Shown in pieces: positions 25,683 through 35,857 of a DNA stretch of 58,400 bases. Position numbers and translations under genes: made by a program. The notes under the pieces were generated by a model. It had not been told where the DNA came from, made no database searches, and saw nothing but the letters and a program-made list of their open reading frames with translations. The stretch spans positions 92,563 to 150,962 of the forward strand of contig NZ_HE610976.1 of assembly GCF_000285495.1 (NCBI RefSeq). The letters run 5' to 3'. The number at the start of each line of letters is the position of its first letter. Within the stretch, counting starts at the first letter, position 1. Origin of the DNA: Oceanobacillus massiliensis str. N'diop (lineage in GTDB: Bacteria; Bacillota; Bacilli; Bacillales; Amphibacillaceae).

Positions 25683-26936
25683 TTAATTAACGATTGTTAC
25701 TTTAACGGTTCGTACTCCCCATTTTGCTGCTTCTGCTTTTGTTGGTACGAACACATCTATCTTATTGCCATTGATGGCTCCACCGGTATCACCGGCAATT
25801 GCATAACCATATCCTTCAACAAGTACAACACTTCCCAATGGAATAACACTTGGATCGACAGCAATTACTTTCGAATCCGGATTATCCTTTAAGTTTATGC
25901 CAGTAGCTGTAACACCAGAGCACCCTGCACAATCAGCTGTAAAGGCAGTCGACGTTACGGTAAAAGATTTACCCTCAGAGGTTTCTTCCTTTTCCTTCGG
26001 CTTCTCTTGTTTGTCTCCTGCTTGCTCTTGCTTAGCCGGCTTCGTGGAAGTTTTCTCTTTTTGCTCTGCCTGTTTGTCTGATTTTGTCTGTACAGAGGCT
26101 ACTTTGGTTTTTGCAGGCTCTGCCTCTTTTGTTTCTCTTTCAGCTTCTTTTGCAGCTGCTTCTTTCTCGGCCTTTTCAGCTTCAGCTTTGGCGATTAGCT
26201 TCTGATTCACTTCTTTTTCAAGCAATGCCAGATCACTATCTTCCATCTCTAGCTCGTTTGCCAATGCCATTAATTCCTGATTCTTGTTTTCGAGCGCCGC
26301 TTTGCGCTGATCGTTTTGCTCTAATTGCTGACTGATCAAATCCTTTGTTTCTTCCTGGTCTGCTTTCAGTTCATTTAGATCATTCAGCTTGTCCATTACT
26401 TGATTTCGTTTATCTTCCAATTCCTGAATATCCGCTTCCTGTTTCTCAATCAATGCGGCATCCGAATTGGCGATTTGATTTACCGCAGTTACACGGCTTA
26501 TAAAGTCATCAAAGCTTTTTGCACCAAATATAACTTCCAGATAACTGATTTTGCCGCCATTTTTCTGCGTGGAGACAATTCGATTTTTTAAGATTTCATA
26601 TCTTTCTTCAATCGTTTTTTCCAGTTCTTTCATTTCTTTTTCCAGCTTTGATATATCGTCAAGTGTAACTTCTATATTATCCTCTGTGTCAGCAACGAGT
26701 TTCTCATTCTTGGCAAGCTCATCATGGGCCGCCGCTATTTCTTCATTTAGGTTATCCAAATCTGTTAAAATAGCTGCAATCTCTTTTTCAGATTCTGATA
26801 AGGTATCCCGAATTTCTTCTCGTTGATTATGAATATCGTCTAAATTGGCTTCTGCATACACTGGGACACTCATAAGTGAACCACCTAGACCGGCAATTAA
26901 AGCAATCGCCGATAACCTAGCTAAGATTTTCCTCAA
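25683..26936 (-). CDS. Secreted coiled-coil protein with C-terminal 3D domain (YocH-like murein hydrolase)
   Basis: This 417-residue secreted protein has a signal peptide ending near VYAEAN (residue 29), a coiled coil (about 30-230) that is paralogous to the CwlO-like protein at 10505-11773, a Lys/Glu/Ala-rich linker (about 235-325), and a C-terminal 3D domain (about 328-417) with the three Asp residues and the ATG-I and IAGDTGG motifs. 3D domains occur in lytic transglycosylase-like proteins (YocH, YuiC, MltA). A WalR-type promoter lies about 155 bp upstream. Confidence 0.85.
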   Translation of the reverse strand: MRKILARLSAIALIAGLGGSLMSVPVYAEANLDDIHNQREEIRDTLSESEKEIAAILTDLDNLNEEIAAAHDELAKNEKLVADTEDNIEVTLDDISKLEKEMKELEKTIEERYEILKNRIVSTQKNGGKISYLEVIFGAKSFDDFISRVTAVNQIANSDAALIEKQEADIQELEDKRNQVMDKLNDLNELKADQEETKDLISQQLEQNDQRKAALENKNQELMALANELEMEDSDLALLEKEVNQKLIAKAEAEKAEKEAAAKEAERETKEAEPAKTKVASVQTKSDKQAEQKEKTSTKPAKQEQAGDKQEKPKEKEETSEGKSFTVTSTAFTADCAGCSGVTATGINLKDNPDSKVIAVDPSVIPLGSVVLVEGYGYAIAGDTGGAINGNKIDVFVPTKAEAAKWGVRTVKVTIVN

Positions 26937-27068
26937 TTTTTTCCCCCTGCTTTCTGCCTCACATTTACCTTTTTCTGTATGATTACTAATTCTAGTTATC
27001 TGCAGTAAAGTGAACTATAATATTACTAAAATTATCCACCGTAAGTAAGGAGAGTGTAACATCTCCAC

Positions 27069-27107
27069 ATGTCACACATATTATAGGGATGTTACAATTG
27101 TATTTCA
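27069..27107 (-). promoter_or_regulatory. WalR-type site and promoter of the 3D-domain gene
   Basis: On the minus strand 27091-27107 reads TGAAAT-ACAAT-TGTAAC, one mismatch from the WalR direct repeat. A perfect -10 TATAAT follows, with the box covering the -35 and spacer. The 39-bp block aligns to 11891-11929 with 32 identities, although the flanking DNA differs. The rest of 26937-27343 shows no gene. Confidence 0.62.
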
Positions 27108-27343
27108 TCCGGAGAAAATGGGGCAGTTAATTGCAAGTGATTGAGGTTACAATGCGTCATCCAATCTAGATGAATTGGGAATGAATTGAGATTAGCAATC
27201 CACTAAATGTATCTATTTTCCATCGAAGCTTTACTATAATCATAATAAACGAAATAATAGTACTATTTATTCAATGATTATATGATATAGTGATACTTAA
27301 GGAGATATATGAAAGATACCATAGATGGAAGGAAGGTATTGGG

Positions 27344-27544
27344 ATGAAAAAGATGATTCCGGTCGCATTAGCTTGCTTTTCGATTTTACTTGTAAGTGGC
27401 TATCTATTCTTAGATACTGGATCTGCTGCCGAAGAAAGCGATGAAGTTAATTTTGAGAACGCAAAATTAATAGACAGCAAAGTGGATGAGAAATCCGGCG
27501 TACAGATAGATGTCTATACTTTAGAGGATAAACTGGCGGATTAA
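27344..27544 (+). CDS. Small secreted or membrane-anchored protein, about 66 residues, unknown
   Basis: The frame starting at ATG 27344 (MKKMIPVALACFSILLVSG) begins with a clear signal peptide or anchor. An acidic tail of about 40 residues ends VQIDVYTLEDKLAD. The frame is open from 27290, but that start lacks a plausible signal peptide and ggaagg is placed for 27344. I do not recognise it. It is the last gene before the accessory region. Confidence 0.5.
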   Translation: MKKMIPVALACFSILLVSGYLFLDTGSAAEESDEVNFENAKLIDSKVDEKSGVQIDVYTLEDKLAD

Positions 27545-27770
27545 TTCAGATGAAAATATGGCAGGAATAGCTGATTGATAAATGACAGTGCAATCACATC
27601 TGTCATCACCAAACGTTCAAGTCATGGTCATTACATATTCATAATCACTCCACTCCAGCCACAGAAAAAGAAGCCGTCCTCTCTATTAGACTAACCTAGT
27701 CAAATGGGACATAAAAAAACACCCTTCAGGTGGTACACTTAAACTAGTGTAAATTTGGAGGGTATTTTTT

Positions 27771-28094
27771 ATGGAGAAAAACAGATATTCAGCTGAAACG
27801 AAATGGGCTGTGGTGAAAGTGAAAGATAAATTAAGTGGTCAGTTTACCAATCGACAAATCATGGAGAAATATAATATAAAGAATGTATCACAGATTAAAA
27901 CATGGATGAAGTGGTATCGGGAAAATCAATTACATCGATTCGATCAGCCAATTGGGAAGCAATACAGCTTTGGTCACGGGCCTGACTACATATCCAAAGA
28001 AGAAAAGGTAAACAGGGAGATTGAAAACCTGAAAATGGAAAATGAAATTTTAAAAAAGTATTTGGAGATCAAAGAGGAGTTGAAAAAGAAGTAG
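27771..28094 (+). CDS. IS3-family OrfA (HTH protein)
   Basis: This 107-residue protein has an N-terminal helix-turn-helix (YSAETKWAVVKVKDKLSGQFTNRQIMEKYNI) and a C-terminal leucine-zipper-like coiled coil. The A-rich stretch near its end, and OrfB lying in the -1 frame, suggest the usual programmed frameshift that makes the OrfAB transposase. Confidence 0.88.
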   Translation: MEKNRYSAETKWAVVKVKDKLSGQFTNRQIMEKYNIKNVSQIKTWMKWYRENQLHRFDQPIGKQYSFGHGPDYISKEEKVNREIENLKMENEILKKYLEIKEELKKK

Positions 28095-28096
28095 TA

Positions 28097-28939
28097 TTGC
28101 ATTTAGTAGAGAAATTAAGAAAGAAATATACCGTAACATCTATCCTGAGCAGTTTACAGATTGCCAGGTCCACCTATTATCGATGGGTTTCTGAAGGAAT
28201 CCAGCCAAAATCAGCTGAAGAAGAAGCAATCATTTCTCTTTGTACCGAAACATCATTCCGGTACGGACATCGAAAGATCCGAAGGCTGCTTCAGTGTCAA
28301 TATGGTATCAAACGAAATCGAAATACTATACAGCGGATTATGCAGAAACACCACCTCCAATGCCGTGTTAAACGTAAAAGAAAGTGGAAATCACAGGGAG
28401 AATCCGTTATCATTGCCCCAAATCTATTGAATCGTGATTTTATCACAGCGCACCCGAACACAAAATGGGTGACCGATATCACTTATATACAGTACGGACC
28501 TAGAAAACTTTATTTATCGACCATTATGGACTTGTACAATAATGAAATTGTTGCCTATAGTCTGGATGACCATCAACAGACAGCTCTAGTATTAGATACA
28601 CTCCTATCAGCTTTAAAGAACAGAAATCACCCCGAAAGTGGGATTGTACATTCTGATCAGGGAAGTGTATACAGTTCATATGCCTATCAAAAGGAACTGG
28701 AAGCAAAAAAACTTATCAGCAGTATGTCCAGACGAGGTAACTGTTGGGATAATGCCGTAATTGAATCCTTTCATTCCAGCTTAAAGTCAGAGGAGTTTAT
28801 GTATACAAGATTTAACTCATTATCAGAAAAAGAAGTAAGGCAGCGGATTGACCGCTACATGAAGTATTATAATGAAGAGCGTATCCAAGAAAAATTAGGC
28901 TACCACGCACCAAAAGAGTTCGGTGGCATGGCAGCCTAA
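28097..28939 (+). CDS. IS3-family OrfB (DDE transposase)
   Basis: This 280-residue catalytic subunit has an HTH_21-like start and an rve DDE core: first Asp in WVTDITYIQYG, second Asp in IVHSDQGSVYSS, Glu in CWDNAVIESFHSSLKSE. The family-specific tail YNEERIQEKLGYHAP is intact. It probably functions only as an OrfAB fusion made by frameshifting, since its own start is a weak TTG. Confidence 0.9.
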   Translation: MHLVEKLRKKYTVTSILSSLQIARSTYYRWVSEGIQPKSAEEEAIISLCTETSFRYGHRKIRRLLQCQYGIKRNRNTIQRIMQKHHLQCRVKRKRKWKSQGESVIIAPNLLNRDFITAHPNTKWVTDITYIQYGPRKLYLSTIMDLYNNEIVAYSLDDHQQTALVLDTLLSALKNRNHPESGIVHSDQGSVYSSYAYQKELEAKKLISSMSRRGNCWDNAVIESFHSSLKSEEFMYTRFNSLSEKEVRQRIDRYMKYYNEERIQEKLGYHAPKEFGGMAA

Positions 28940-28981
28940 TAAGGGTGTTTTGTTTGTGTCTCAAATCGCTATGTCAGTCTA

Positions 28982-30700
28982 ATGATCTATAACTTGGTGG
29001 TTCAAACGATAAATAAAAAGCTATGACTTTTCTTGAAAATGCATCAACCATTAGAGATAAATATGGTCTACCAAGGTTTTTTCCAGTACTTGAGTATACC
29101 AGTTCTATGTCCAATTCAGTATGATCTAAATGACAAATGTTAAAAGGGAAATCCCCATGTCTGGGTGTAGTTCTATTCAATTCCCAGTAAAATGTTTTCT
29201 TCTGATATTCAGCCCTTGTACCTTTACGTTTTTTAACTTGCTCTTCGATTGGGCGCTTTTTAATATAAGAATAAAAGGTCACTCAACTCGGGGCAATATA
29301 ACCCTTTTCTTCACATTTATTTTTAAAAGCACCATATACTTGGGCTACATTTTTTTGAACTATGGATTCATATTCATTTTGTATATGTTCATTCATAAGT
29401 TTCATCACTTCACTACTGAATCTATCCTGTTTATTCCCTTTATCCTTATCTTTTGGAAGTAAGCCAACATAGCCATTCCCAAATAAATTTTCTGCCTTTC
29501 TATACTTTCCTACCCAGTCACGTACCTTTCGTAAATTTGGTTCATCCTTTGTAGTAAATTCTTTAGATCCAAATTTTATATATTTTTTAACATGCTTCAG
29601 TCTGTAGTTTGCTTTTTTATAATCTTCTTCACTTGCTTCAGTAATAAGATCAATAAGAGGATCATGAAGTTCTTCTTTTCCCTGTCCAATAATTTTCCCT
29701 TCTCTTACTAATTTATCAAATAACTCTCTTGAGACTTCATTGTATTTGTCGTCAGAACTAAGTGAAACATTATTATCTCCAATATTAATAAGTGTCCAGA
29801 TATAATTATCCCACAGAATCTTTGTACCAATATCAAAGGAAATCTTTAATGGGGAAGGCAAATCTTTTTCACATGAAATTAAATTAATATACATTTCTTC
29901 ATGTTCTTTATGCAAGAAAACCTTTATTGAATCAGGTTCTGCTAAGGCACTTTCTTTTAAATCGACATATATATCACTGTTTATAATAGAAACATACACA
30001 TCGTCTGCAGAAAAAGTACAATCATTAGAATGATTTATTAATTGATTAAGTGAAATTCCTGGATTCTGGAAAATTACTTGTCTAATTTCATCTAAAATAG
30101 ATACATCAATTTCTAAATCCTTCCCTTTTCTCAGGTAATCATCAAGAACACAAAATTTCTATGCAAATTCCAATTGATAATTTTATTAGTACATACCTGG
30201 AATTCAAGGCCTAATTCCTTAGCAAACTCTTCTCCTGGGGGACATCTCCGATTCCCTTTGTCATCTCTGATATATTTCCATGGCTGCTTTTTTGACAATA
30301 TTAATAGATCATCTTCATTTTTCCACTCTACCCATCCAGCGGTATTTTCCTTGATTACAAAGAAGTCTGGGGTATAGAGTGTCCAACTATTTTTCCCTTT
30401 ATTGTTAACATAATTTAATTTTATCTTATTTGGTTGATCATAAAACTCTAACACCGTGTCATCATTCTCCATCATTAAAACAGCAGGTCCCTCGACCTTC
30501 TTACTTTCCCATTGAATATACACTCCCATTTTTTTCGATGGATATTTTCCAGAGGGACTTCTTCCGCCTCCTCCTACTGAACGTGCAGGTAGCGAGATAC
30601 GAATGTTTTTATTGATATAGTCTTGCGTATCTTTTGATATTTTATTATTTTCACACCAGCTGAGAAATTCTATCTCATCTAAGATTATAATCGCCTCCAA
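28982..30700 (-). pseudogene. Tn7-like TnsA-TnsB fusion transposase, broken and truncated
   Basis: The reading begins with a TnsA endonuclease-like region (PSKKMGVYIQWESKKVEGP, VLEFYDQP, YTPDFFVIKENTAGWVEWK) and its end VCTNKIINWNLHRNFVFL. A one-base deletion near 30145-30148 then shifts the frame; read in the next frame it goes on LDDYLRKGKDLEIDVSIL and straight into a TnsB-like N-terminus and rve core (CHLDHTELDIELV, LMVDAFSRKVIAF). An in-frame TGA at 29283-29285 breaks it again, and the IS3 end at 28981 removes the second catalytic Asp and the Glu. No stop or start separates the A and B parts, so the ancestor was probably one chain. The start is uncertain (TTG 30700 overlaps ggagg). Confidence 0.8.
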
Positions 30701-30826
30701 AAATTCAAATATTATAGTCGGTTATTACATATTGTATTAATTCGGAAAATATAAAATACTATTCTTTATATTTTTCGACACTTCATTAAATTCCCCTTTA
30801 GTTTTGAGAAAAATGATGAAATATGC

Positions 30827-32137
30827 CTATTTAATACTTTTCCATTTTAAAGCTACTTTTCTTTCTCTAATTAAATATCGCCCACCGAGTAAAGTTTCAA
30901 CTTTTCTTCTACTCGGATACGTATCACTATTAACTAATTTCTCTATTGCCACCTTCATTTCGATATCTACATTTTCTTCTCTTTTAGTTTTTTCCCTTTT
31001 TAAATACTTAGCATATATATCTACAATTTTTTTACTTTCTGTTGGGTACTTAATATATAACAAGCGTCTGTCACACCCAATTGAGGTGGCTATGCTTCTA
31101 AGAGATTTCGGAGAAGTGATTGATTCCTGTTGGATATACTTATTAATATAACTCTTTATATACACATGATCATATTTTTGTCTTACATCAGTTTTTGTCG
31201 GTGATGACACTGCATCAAGGATATTATTAAGTTCCAATACAGGAACTTTGTTAAAGAAATTAACTACTGAAATATCTAATCTCAAGCATATTGATACTAA
31301 TGAATTAAGGGGAGGGATGGTACGCCCTTTGTACCAATCTCTAAACGTGGCATTAGCTACTTTAAAGTATTCTGCTGCTTTTTTTATGTTTCCTCCAAAA
31401 AGTTGCTCCACATAAAATTTTAAGCTTTCAGAAATTTGCTCTCTTCGATACATAGTATTTGAATTAGGAATCATCATTTGCAGAATTAGGATTGTCTTTT
31501 TAATATCCTCAGAATTATCATCTATCCTTGGAGTCCACCCTTTTTCTCCGAGCCATCTTTCACAGGTGGAACAGCTACCTGGCTTTCCATTTCTTGAAAG
31601 TACTGACATCTTTTTAGAACAATATGGACAATGTGTAGATAATTTAATTCTATGTATTGTACAAATGCTTACTATTTTTAGTGTCCACACTAATTGTTCG
31701 TAAATAGGCTCTTCATTATCTAAAGCAACTTGAAGGCACTCTGGACACCACGCTTTTTCTGTCCTCATCAACCCACGCGAAGGTAACACATGAGACCAGG
31801 AAATCATTGTCATGCCTTGTAAATAATTTCTCGTTGTTAATGATGATATAACCTCAATAAAATCTGTTGCTAAGGTTCCAATTCCATTTATTCCATTTGA
31901 TGAATCATAAAAACCATTACCACCCTTTTTTGAGATATTCAGTAAATATTTCTTATCTAATAAGGGGGTAATGAGTTTTGCAAATTAGGTTCCATATTTA
32001 ACATTGTGAGCATTTGCTAGTCTTAATACATAACTTGAGAGAGATTCTTTAAATTGAGTATTTATTCCTATGGGTTCTATATTATAGAGGACACTTCTTG
32101 ATTCGTCTTGTGGAGAAATTGGATCCAACTTATTCAC
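30827..32137 (-). pseudogene. TniQ/TnsD-family target-selection protein with an in-frame stop
   Basis: Reading from GTG 32137 gives a TniQ N-terminus (IEPIGINTQFKESLSSYVLRLA) that stops at an in-frame TAA (31985-31987, codon 51) and then stays open for 385 more codons. The rest has the TniQ zinc-finger pattern (AWCPECL, then CTIHRIKLSTHCPYCSKKM and a second CSTC pair), an HTH-like region (KKAAEYFKVANATFRDWYKGR) and a basic C-terminus typical of TnsD-like proteins that bind attachment sites. Whole length would be about 436 residues. An internal ATG at 31813 could give a truncated product without the N-terminus. It lies 126 bp upstream of the tnsAB remnant on the same strand. Confidence 0.78.
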
Positions 32138-32475
32138 CCCAATTTATTTGAGGTTAGTTTCTTTCTCTAATTACTTTTTATGCAAAAGATATAAAAATTA
32201 CTTAGAAACTTATTTGTTTTTAGATATTTAAGTAACTCCCTAACTGTAGCCAGAATTTACATTTTAATCTAATTATTCACTGCAATTAATAAAGTAGTAA
32301 AGCGGAATTTTCGTATTAAGACGGCCTCTTCTACTTTACTAACAGCACGGACGAGAACCTAGAAAACATCTACTTTCTTAAGCCATAAGGTGACTTATTC
32401 TAAAATAATAGCCTCTGCAAGGTTTCTTGACATTTTAACCTTATAATAGAAAATAATTTTAACAGAGGTGATTTA
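32138..32475. other. Non-coding gap upstream of tniQ, possible transposon end region
   Basis: This AT-rich gap of 338 bp lies between divergent tniQ and AbrB genes. It holds an 8-bp inverted repeat (TAAAGTAG at 32290 with CTACTTTA at 32331). In a Tn7-like element whose operon reads inward from its right end, TnsB-binding repeats would lie here, but I cannot identify clear end repeats. Confidence 0.3.
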
Positions 32476-32829
32476 ATGAAGTGTGAAACCATAACCTTAT
32501 CAAATAAGCGGGATCAACTTACAAATACAGGCATCATTTGTAAGTTAAGTAAGAAGATGACAATCACCATACCGAAAAAAATCAGAAAAAGATTATCTTT
32601 AATGGCAGGAGATGAAGTTGCTATCTCCATGATTGCCAAATCAAATGAGTTGATAATTCGAAAAATCATTGAAGATACATTGGATAATAAGATGATTATA
32701 AACGAAAAAGGCGCAATTCGAATCCCTATAGAATTAAGAAGGTTCCTCTCCTTGGAAAACGGGGATTTGTTTCTCCTTAATTTAAAAGACCACGGTCCTT
32801 TTATCTCACTTAAAAAGCTCAGCAAATAA
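32476..32829 (+). CDS. Double AbrB/SpoVT-type (swapped-hairpin) DNA-binding protein
   Basis: This 117-residue protein contains two AbrB-like repeats: ICKLSKKMTITIPKKIRKRLSLMAGDEV (about 20-48) and KMIINEKGAIRIPIELRRFLSLENGDL (about 75-100). Such proteins act as transition-state regulators or antitoxins; a two-repeat single chain could make the DNA-binding fold without domain swapping between subunits. SD agaggtg precedes the ATG. It sits between the Tn7-like remnant and a cell-wall operon and may regulate either. Confidence 0.75.
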   Translation: MKCETITLSNKRDQLTNTGIICKLSKKMTITIPKKIRKRLSLMAGDEVAISMIAKSNELIIRKIIEDTLDNKMIINEKGAIRIPIELRRFLSLENGDLFLLNLKDHGPFISLKKLSK

Positions 32830-33036
32830 TAATATTCTATCTAATAAGGACTGTCTTTTATTTGTAATTATTATTTATATATCCTAACTATTCACCCGAT
32901 TTAGGTGTGTTATTACCAAATTCAAAACTAGAATATTAAGCTAGTATTACAAGTACTGCGTCTGCACATTTTCTCCATACTTTCTATTTAAAATTAGGCA
33001 GGTATTAACATTTGCAAAAGAGGAGTCATACCACCT

Positions 33037-34494
33037 ATGAAGTTAAAGAACCTTATTGAAGAAATTAAAACGGTGAGTGAAATGAATTCTGAGACAGCGA
33101 ACCTCATTGTTACAGGTATAGCAGATAGTTCAGATAGCGTGTCACAAGGCCATATTTTTGTTGCAATTAACGGGTTCAATCAAGATGGTCATCAATTTAT
33201 TCAGGAAGCTATTGAAAAAGGTGCATGTTTAATAATAGGTGAATCAGAGATTACCGGTTTAACTGTACCTTACTTACAAGTTGATAGTAGTAGAAAAGCT
33301 TTGGGAATCCTTGCAAATAAATTTTATGGCACTCCTTCAAACCATAAGCTAATGATAGGGATTACAGGAACGAATGGCAAGACCACGACAAGCTATATCT
33401 TGAAACATATCTTAGAGAGTAATGGAAAATCGTGTTCTTTAATTGGAACAATACAAAATGTCATCAATGGCCAAGTTAAGAAGAGCACTAACACTACCCC
33501 AAGTTCATTAGATTTACATGGATTAATATCGGAAAGTAATGATGAGGTAGTCATAGTGGAAGTTCCCTCACACGGGTTATCTCAATATAGGGTACAGGGC
33601 ATAACATTTGATCTTTGCATGTTTACGAACCTTGAACATGAACACTTGGATTACCATCCTACAATAGAAGATTATTTTCAAACAAAGATGCTATTGTTTG
33701 ACCATTTAAAAGAAGGTGGACAAGCCATTGTTAACACTGATAATCATTGGGGGAAAAGACTCGTTAAAATCTTACAAGGCAGAGGAATTAACGTAAATTC
33801 GATTGGCCAATCTTCTAATAATAAATTTAAGATACTTGATTTTAACTTTAAAAACTCTAATCTTTCCGTTGAAGATGGAGATGAAGCAAACCTTATTTTT
33901 TCTCCTATGTATGGAATTCATAATATGTATAATACTTTGATGGCTTATGTTAGTGCTAGACTGGTGGGTCTTGGTGAAGATTCTATTATTGAATGCATTT
34001 CAAATTTCCGAGGTGTAGAGGGCCGATAACTGTCTAATGGCGCTATCATCGTAGTCGACTATGCCCATACATCAGAATCAATTTTACACTGTTTAACAAC
34101 TGCAAAACAGTACGGTGCGAAGAGAGTAATCCATATATTCGGTTTTAGGGGAAATAGGGACCAAAGTAAAAGACAAGAAATGTTGACAGTAACCTCCGGC
34201 ACAAGCGATCAATATATTTTGACCATGGATGATTTAAATTCTGTTCCTCAAAATGAAATGATAGAAACACTGAAAAGCCTAAACAACCTCTATGGAAATG
34301 AAAAAGGTCTCATCATTCCTGATCGAACCCTGGCTATAAAGTGGGCTATAGAACACAGTAATCCAGAAGATTGGATTATTATCACGGGAAAAGGACACGA
34401 AACATACCAGCAAAATTACCGTTTGCAAACTAATTCTGATAAAGAAACCGTTTTGTATTTTAGTAATAAGAAAAAATATTACCGGAGTAATTAA
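33037..34494 (+). pseudogene. MurE-like Mur ligase with an in-frame stop codon
   Basis: The first 330 codons give a Mur ligase of the MurE group: ITGTNGKTTTSYIL (ATP loop), NTTPSSLDLHGLI, EVPSHGLSQYRVQGI, FTNLEHEHLDYH, and GVEGR. A TAA at 34027-34029 follows GVEGR, and the same frame continues VVDYAHTSESILHCL and ends with GKGHETYQQ near 34410, so the ancestral protein was about 485 residues. The stop lies at the junction of central and C-terminal domains, where MurE normally reads GRFE. It differs clearly from housekeeping MurE (SHGL instead of SHAL). It lies 2 bp before the carboxypeptidase gene, so an operon is likely. Confidence 0.82.
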
Positions 34495-34496
34495 AT

Positions 34497-35696
34497 ATGA
34501 GGAAAATTATATTATTTATTACCACGATTGTCGCCGTAAATTCTTTGTTTGGTTCAAAAGCCTTTGGAGAACCCCATCCTTCTCCGCCTTCTCTGGAAAG
34601 TGAGGCTGCTATTTTACTAGAAAGAAATTCAGGACAGGTTCTTTTTGATAAAAACGCCAATTCTCAAATGTATCCTGCAAGTGTGACAAAAATTGCTACA
34701 GCAATCTATGCGATTGAAACAGGCAACCTTGATGATATTGTAACTATTAGCAGTAATGCCAGAGCCAAAAATGTGGAAGGTACCACCGTCTATTTGGAAG
34801 AGGGAGAAAAAGTAACATTGAAGGAGCTGATTCAAGGTTTATTAATCAATTCGGGTAATGATGCGGGTGTAGCAATTGCTGAGCACTTAAATGGCAGTGA
34901 AGAGCAGTTTTCTAAAGACATAAATACCTATCTTAAAAACGTTATTGGCGTCCAGGATACTAACTTTGAAAACCCACATGGTCTATTTAACTCAGAGCAT
35001 CGTACAACCGCAGAAGATTTAGCAAGAATAACACGGTATGCCATGAAAAATGAAACCTTCAGGGAAATATTTGGAACAAAAGAATTAGAGTGGAATGGGC
35101 AAACGTGGGACACAACCATACTTAGCCACCACAAATTAGTTAAAGAGGAAATACCTTATAAAGGTGTAACAGGCGGGAAAAATGGCTATGTAAACCAATC
35201 CGGCTATACATTAGCGACAACAGCTGAGCGAGATGGTTTAAGCTTAATAGTAATCACCTTAAAAGGCAGCATGAAAAATGTTCCCTATGATGACACGATC
35301 AAGCTACTAGACTATGGATTTGAGAATTACAGAACATCCATTATCTCAAAGGGGACCAAATTTAAGGTAGAGGATCAAGAGTACACAGCCTCTGAGACAA
35401 TAGCTTATACTCACCCAAAGAATGAGCAACTGAGTAAAGATATAAAAGAGGATGGAACCATGGAAATCATTGCTCAAGATGGAGAAGTAGCAGCTTCTTA
35501 TCAGTTAGAGGAAGTTTCAAATAAAACAATTAATGTTAAAACTAAGTTGGAAAACACTACTACTAATAAAGTAAGATACGATACCATTTTTGATGAGCTG
35601 GATCCATATCTAGCATATTTTTCTATCGCCTTTCTCCTAAGCATGATTGGTATATTCTATCGTCAAAATATTTACTACTTGAGGAAGATAAAGTGA
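34497..35696 (+). CDS. D-alanyl-D-alanine carboxypeptidase (penicillin-binding, S11 family)
   Basis: This 399-residue enzyme trims the terminal D-Ala of peptidoglycan stem peptides. It has a signal peptide (1-24), the SxxK motif in YPASVTKIATAIYAIETG, SGN in LLINSGNDAGVAIAEH, and KNG in place of the usual KTG in VTGGKNGYVNQSGYTL. The C-terminal domain ends in a membrane helix (about 370-390). It is adjacent to a broken MurE-like gene and a SpoIIP remnant, both concerned with the cell wall. It is intact. Confidence 0.87.
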   Translation: MRKIILFITTIVAVNSLFGSKAFGEPHPSPPSLESEAAILLERNSGQVLFDKNANSQMYPASVTKIATAIYAIETGNLDDIVTISSNARAKNVEGTTVYLEEGEKVTLKELIQGLLINSGNDAGVAIAEHLNGSEEQFSKDINTYLKNVIGVQDTNFENPHGLFNSEHRTTAEDLARITRYAMKNETFREIFGTKELEWNGQTWDTTILSHHKLVKEEIPYKGVTGGKNGYVNQSGYTLATTAERDGLSLIVITLKGSMKNVPYDDTIKLLDYGFENYRTSIISKGTKFKVEDQEYTASETIAYTHPKNEQLSKDIKEDGTMEIIAQDGEVAASYQLEEVSNKTINVKTKLENTTTNKVRYDTIFDELDPYLAYFSIAFLLSMIGIFYRQNIYYLRKIK

Positions 35697-35857
35697 GTAT
35701 ACAATTTCAATAATTTAATGAATTGCACTTCATTTTATCTTTCCTTATAGAACAAAGGTTGGCATTTATATTTTGGGCCAGAATGAAAATTGATGATCAG
35801 AGAGATTCCGTAAAAAATAATAACTTCCTATGAATTTCCATAGTAATATCCTAGTTA

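Larger units (their letters stand above)
27687..28981 (+). mobile_element. IS3-family insertion sequence (IS150-like), complete
   Basis: This element of about 1.3 kb has imperfect terminal inverted repeats of about 40 bp (27687-27725 and 28942-28981): both ends read TAGACT inward and share the ACACCCT block. It carries the two overlapping-frame genes typical of the IS3 family. I see no target-site duplication, as the flanks TCTAT and ATGAT do not match. The right end cuts directly into the tnsB frame, and no tnsB sequence lies to the left, so a deletion seems to have accompanied or followed insertion. Confidence 0.88.

Noticed and set aside
29130-29462. 110-codon plus-strand hydrophobic frame
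   Set aside because: Shadow of the tnsAB remnant on the other strand, with no start site.
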